From JAJDIA01 sp031555145 (GTDB taxonomy: Bacteria; Bacteroidota; Bacteroidia; Bacteroidales; Tannerellaceae): 64,000 nucleotides of DNA. Location of the stretch: assembly GCA_031555145.1 (NCBI GenBank), contig JAVBUR010000012.1:7223-71222 (forward strand), in the 5' to 3' direction. The notes under the pieces are model-generated. The model was given only the letters and a program-made list of their open reading frames with translations, ran no database searches and had not been told where the DNA came from. Shown here piece after piece: positions 63,908-64,000 of the stretch (positions are counted from its first letter, which is position 1; each line of letters begins with the position of its first letter). Made by a program: the position numbers and the translations under genes.

Positions 63908-64000
63908 GTTTCATTAGGATGAAACTGTTTGTTTCACCTATTGAAACTGCCTGTTTCACCGTTTGGAACTCGGAGTTTCACCCTATGAAACTAAAAGTTT
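63908..64000. repeat. Tandem array of 22-23 bp hairpin units, cut by the window edge
   Basis: GTTTCA starts recur at 63908, 63931, 63953, 63975 and a GTTT at 63997 (period 23, 22, 22, 22). Each full unit is GTTTCA, about 6-7 variable bases, GAAACT (one unit has GGAACT), then 4-5 variable bases, so each unit can fold into a 6-bp hairpin. The array continues beyond the window. Confidence 0.7.

Noticed and set aside
63908..64000. CRISPR array
   Set aside because: The unit is only 22-23 bp with an internal hairpin and no 30-40 bp unique spacers; no cas genes are in the window.
1..64000. Complete IS element, integrase or prophage
   Set aside because: No transposase, integrase, phage structural gene or paired terminal inverted repeat with target duplication was seen; the accessory blocks have no visible mobility genes.

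Overview
The window reads as a chromosomal segment of a gut-type member of the Bacteroidales, most likely Parabacteroides or a close relative. The evidence is a SusC/SusD pair with FecI/FecR-type regulators, many secreted glycoside hydrolases, Bacteroidetes-only families (DUF4271, SprE/PorW-like TPR lipoprotein, S46 dipeptidyl peptidase), a tRNA without encoded CCA, and repeated TAnnTTTG promoter boxes (the Bacteroidetes -7 element) in place of TATAAT. The genus is an inference from gene content and order.

Layout. 1-591 is the 3' end of a DEAD-box RNA helicase. 720-11939 (minus) is a glycan-degradation block: alpha-L-fucosidase GH95, a GH2 enzyme, a GH35 beta-galactosidase that has lost its catalytic domain, a short GH43 remnant, then GH20 beta-hexosaminidase with an NhaC antiporter and a dicarboxylate symporter behind it. 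11940-15261 is an AT-rich accessory island holding two lipoprotein genes, a secreted Cys/His protein with Ig-like repeats and a membrane-anchored LuxR-like regulator; two of these genes carry single-base frameshifts. 15447-27408 (plus) is a conserved core: aroA, a metal ABC permease, the SprE/PorW-like lipoprotein, aroK, an alanine-dehydrogenase-fold protein, the two-subunit 2-oxoacid:ferredoxin oxidoreductase and a secreted C1 peptidase.

27522-40267 (plus) is a polysaccharide utilization locus: ECF sigma factor, FecR anti-sigma factor, SusC with an STN signalling domain, SusD, GH106 and GH78 alpha-L-rhamnosidases. The substrate should carry terminal L-rhamnose (pectic RG-I/RG-II side chains or arabinogalactan-like glycans). 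The sigma-to-GH106 part is clearly AT-rich, while the GH78 gene returns to the composition of the core genes. 40628-46674 (minus) is a ruvB-flippase-DUF389-DPP7 operon. 46809-48656 holds ohr, a repeat-bearing intergenic stretch, a RelE/ParE toxin remnant and a zinc-less sirtuin. 48780-56413 is housekeeping: two PH-like membrane proteins, lpd, DUF4271-hemD-rnpA-yidD, a lipase-like lipoprotein, TatD and tyrS. 56537-63832 holds a glutathione peroxidase, tRNA-Gln, an M16 peptidase, an AGCS symporter, an outer-membrane beta-barrel protein and a surface protein built of about 13 repeats of 15-16 residues. The window ends inside a tandem array of 22-23 bp hairpin units.

The items most worth a second look are the frame-broken accessory island at 12.3-14.4 kb with its CHSYAW/SKWG protein, the catalytic-domain-less GH35, the hairpin array at the right edge, a small family of 23-bp palindromic intergenic repeats, the toxin remnant hidden between ohr and the sirtuin gene, and the repeat protein at 62.5 kb. 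No complete mobile element, CRISPR array or rRNA was seen.
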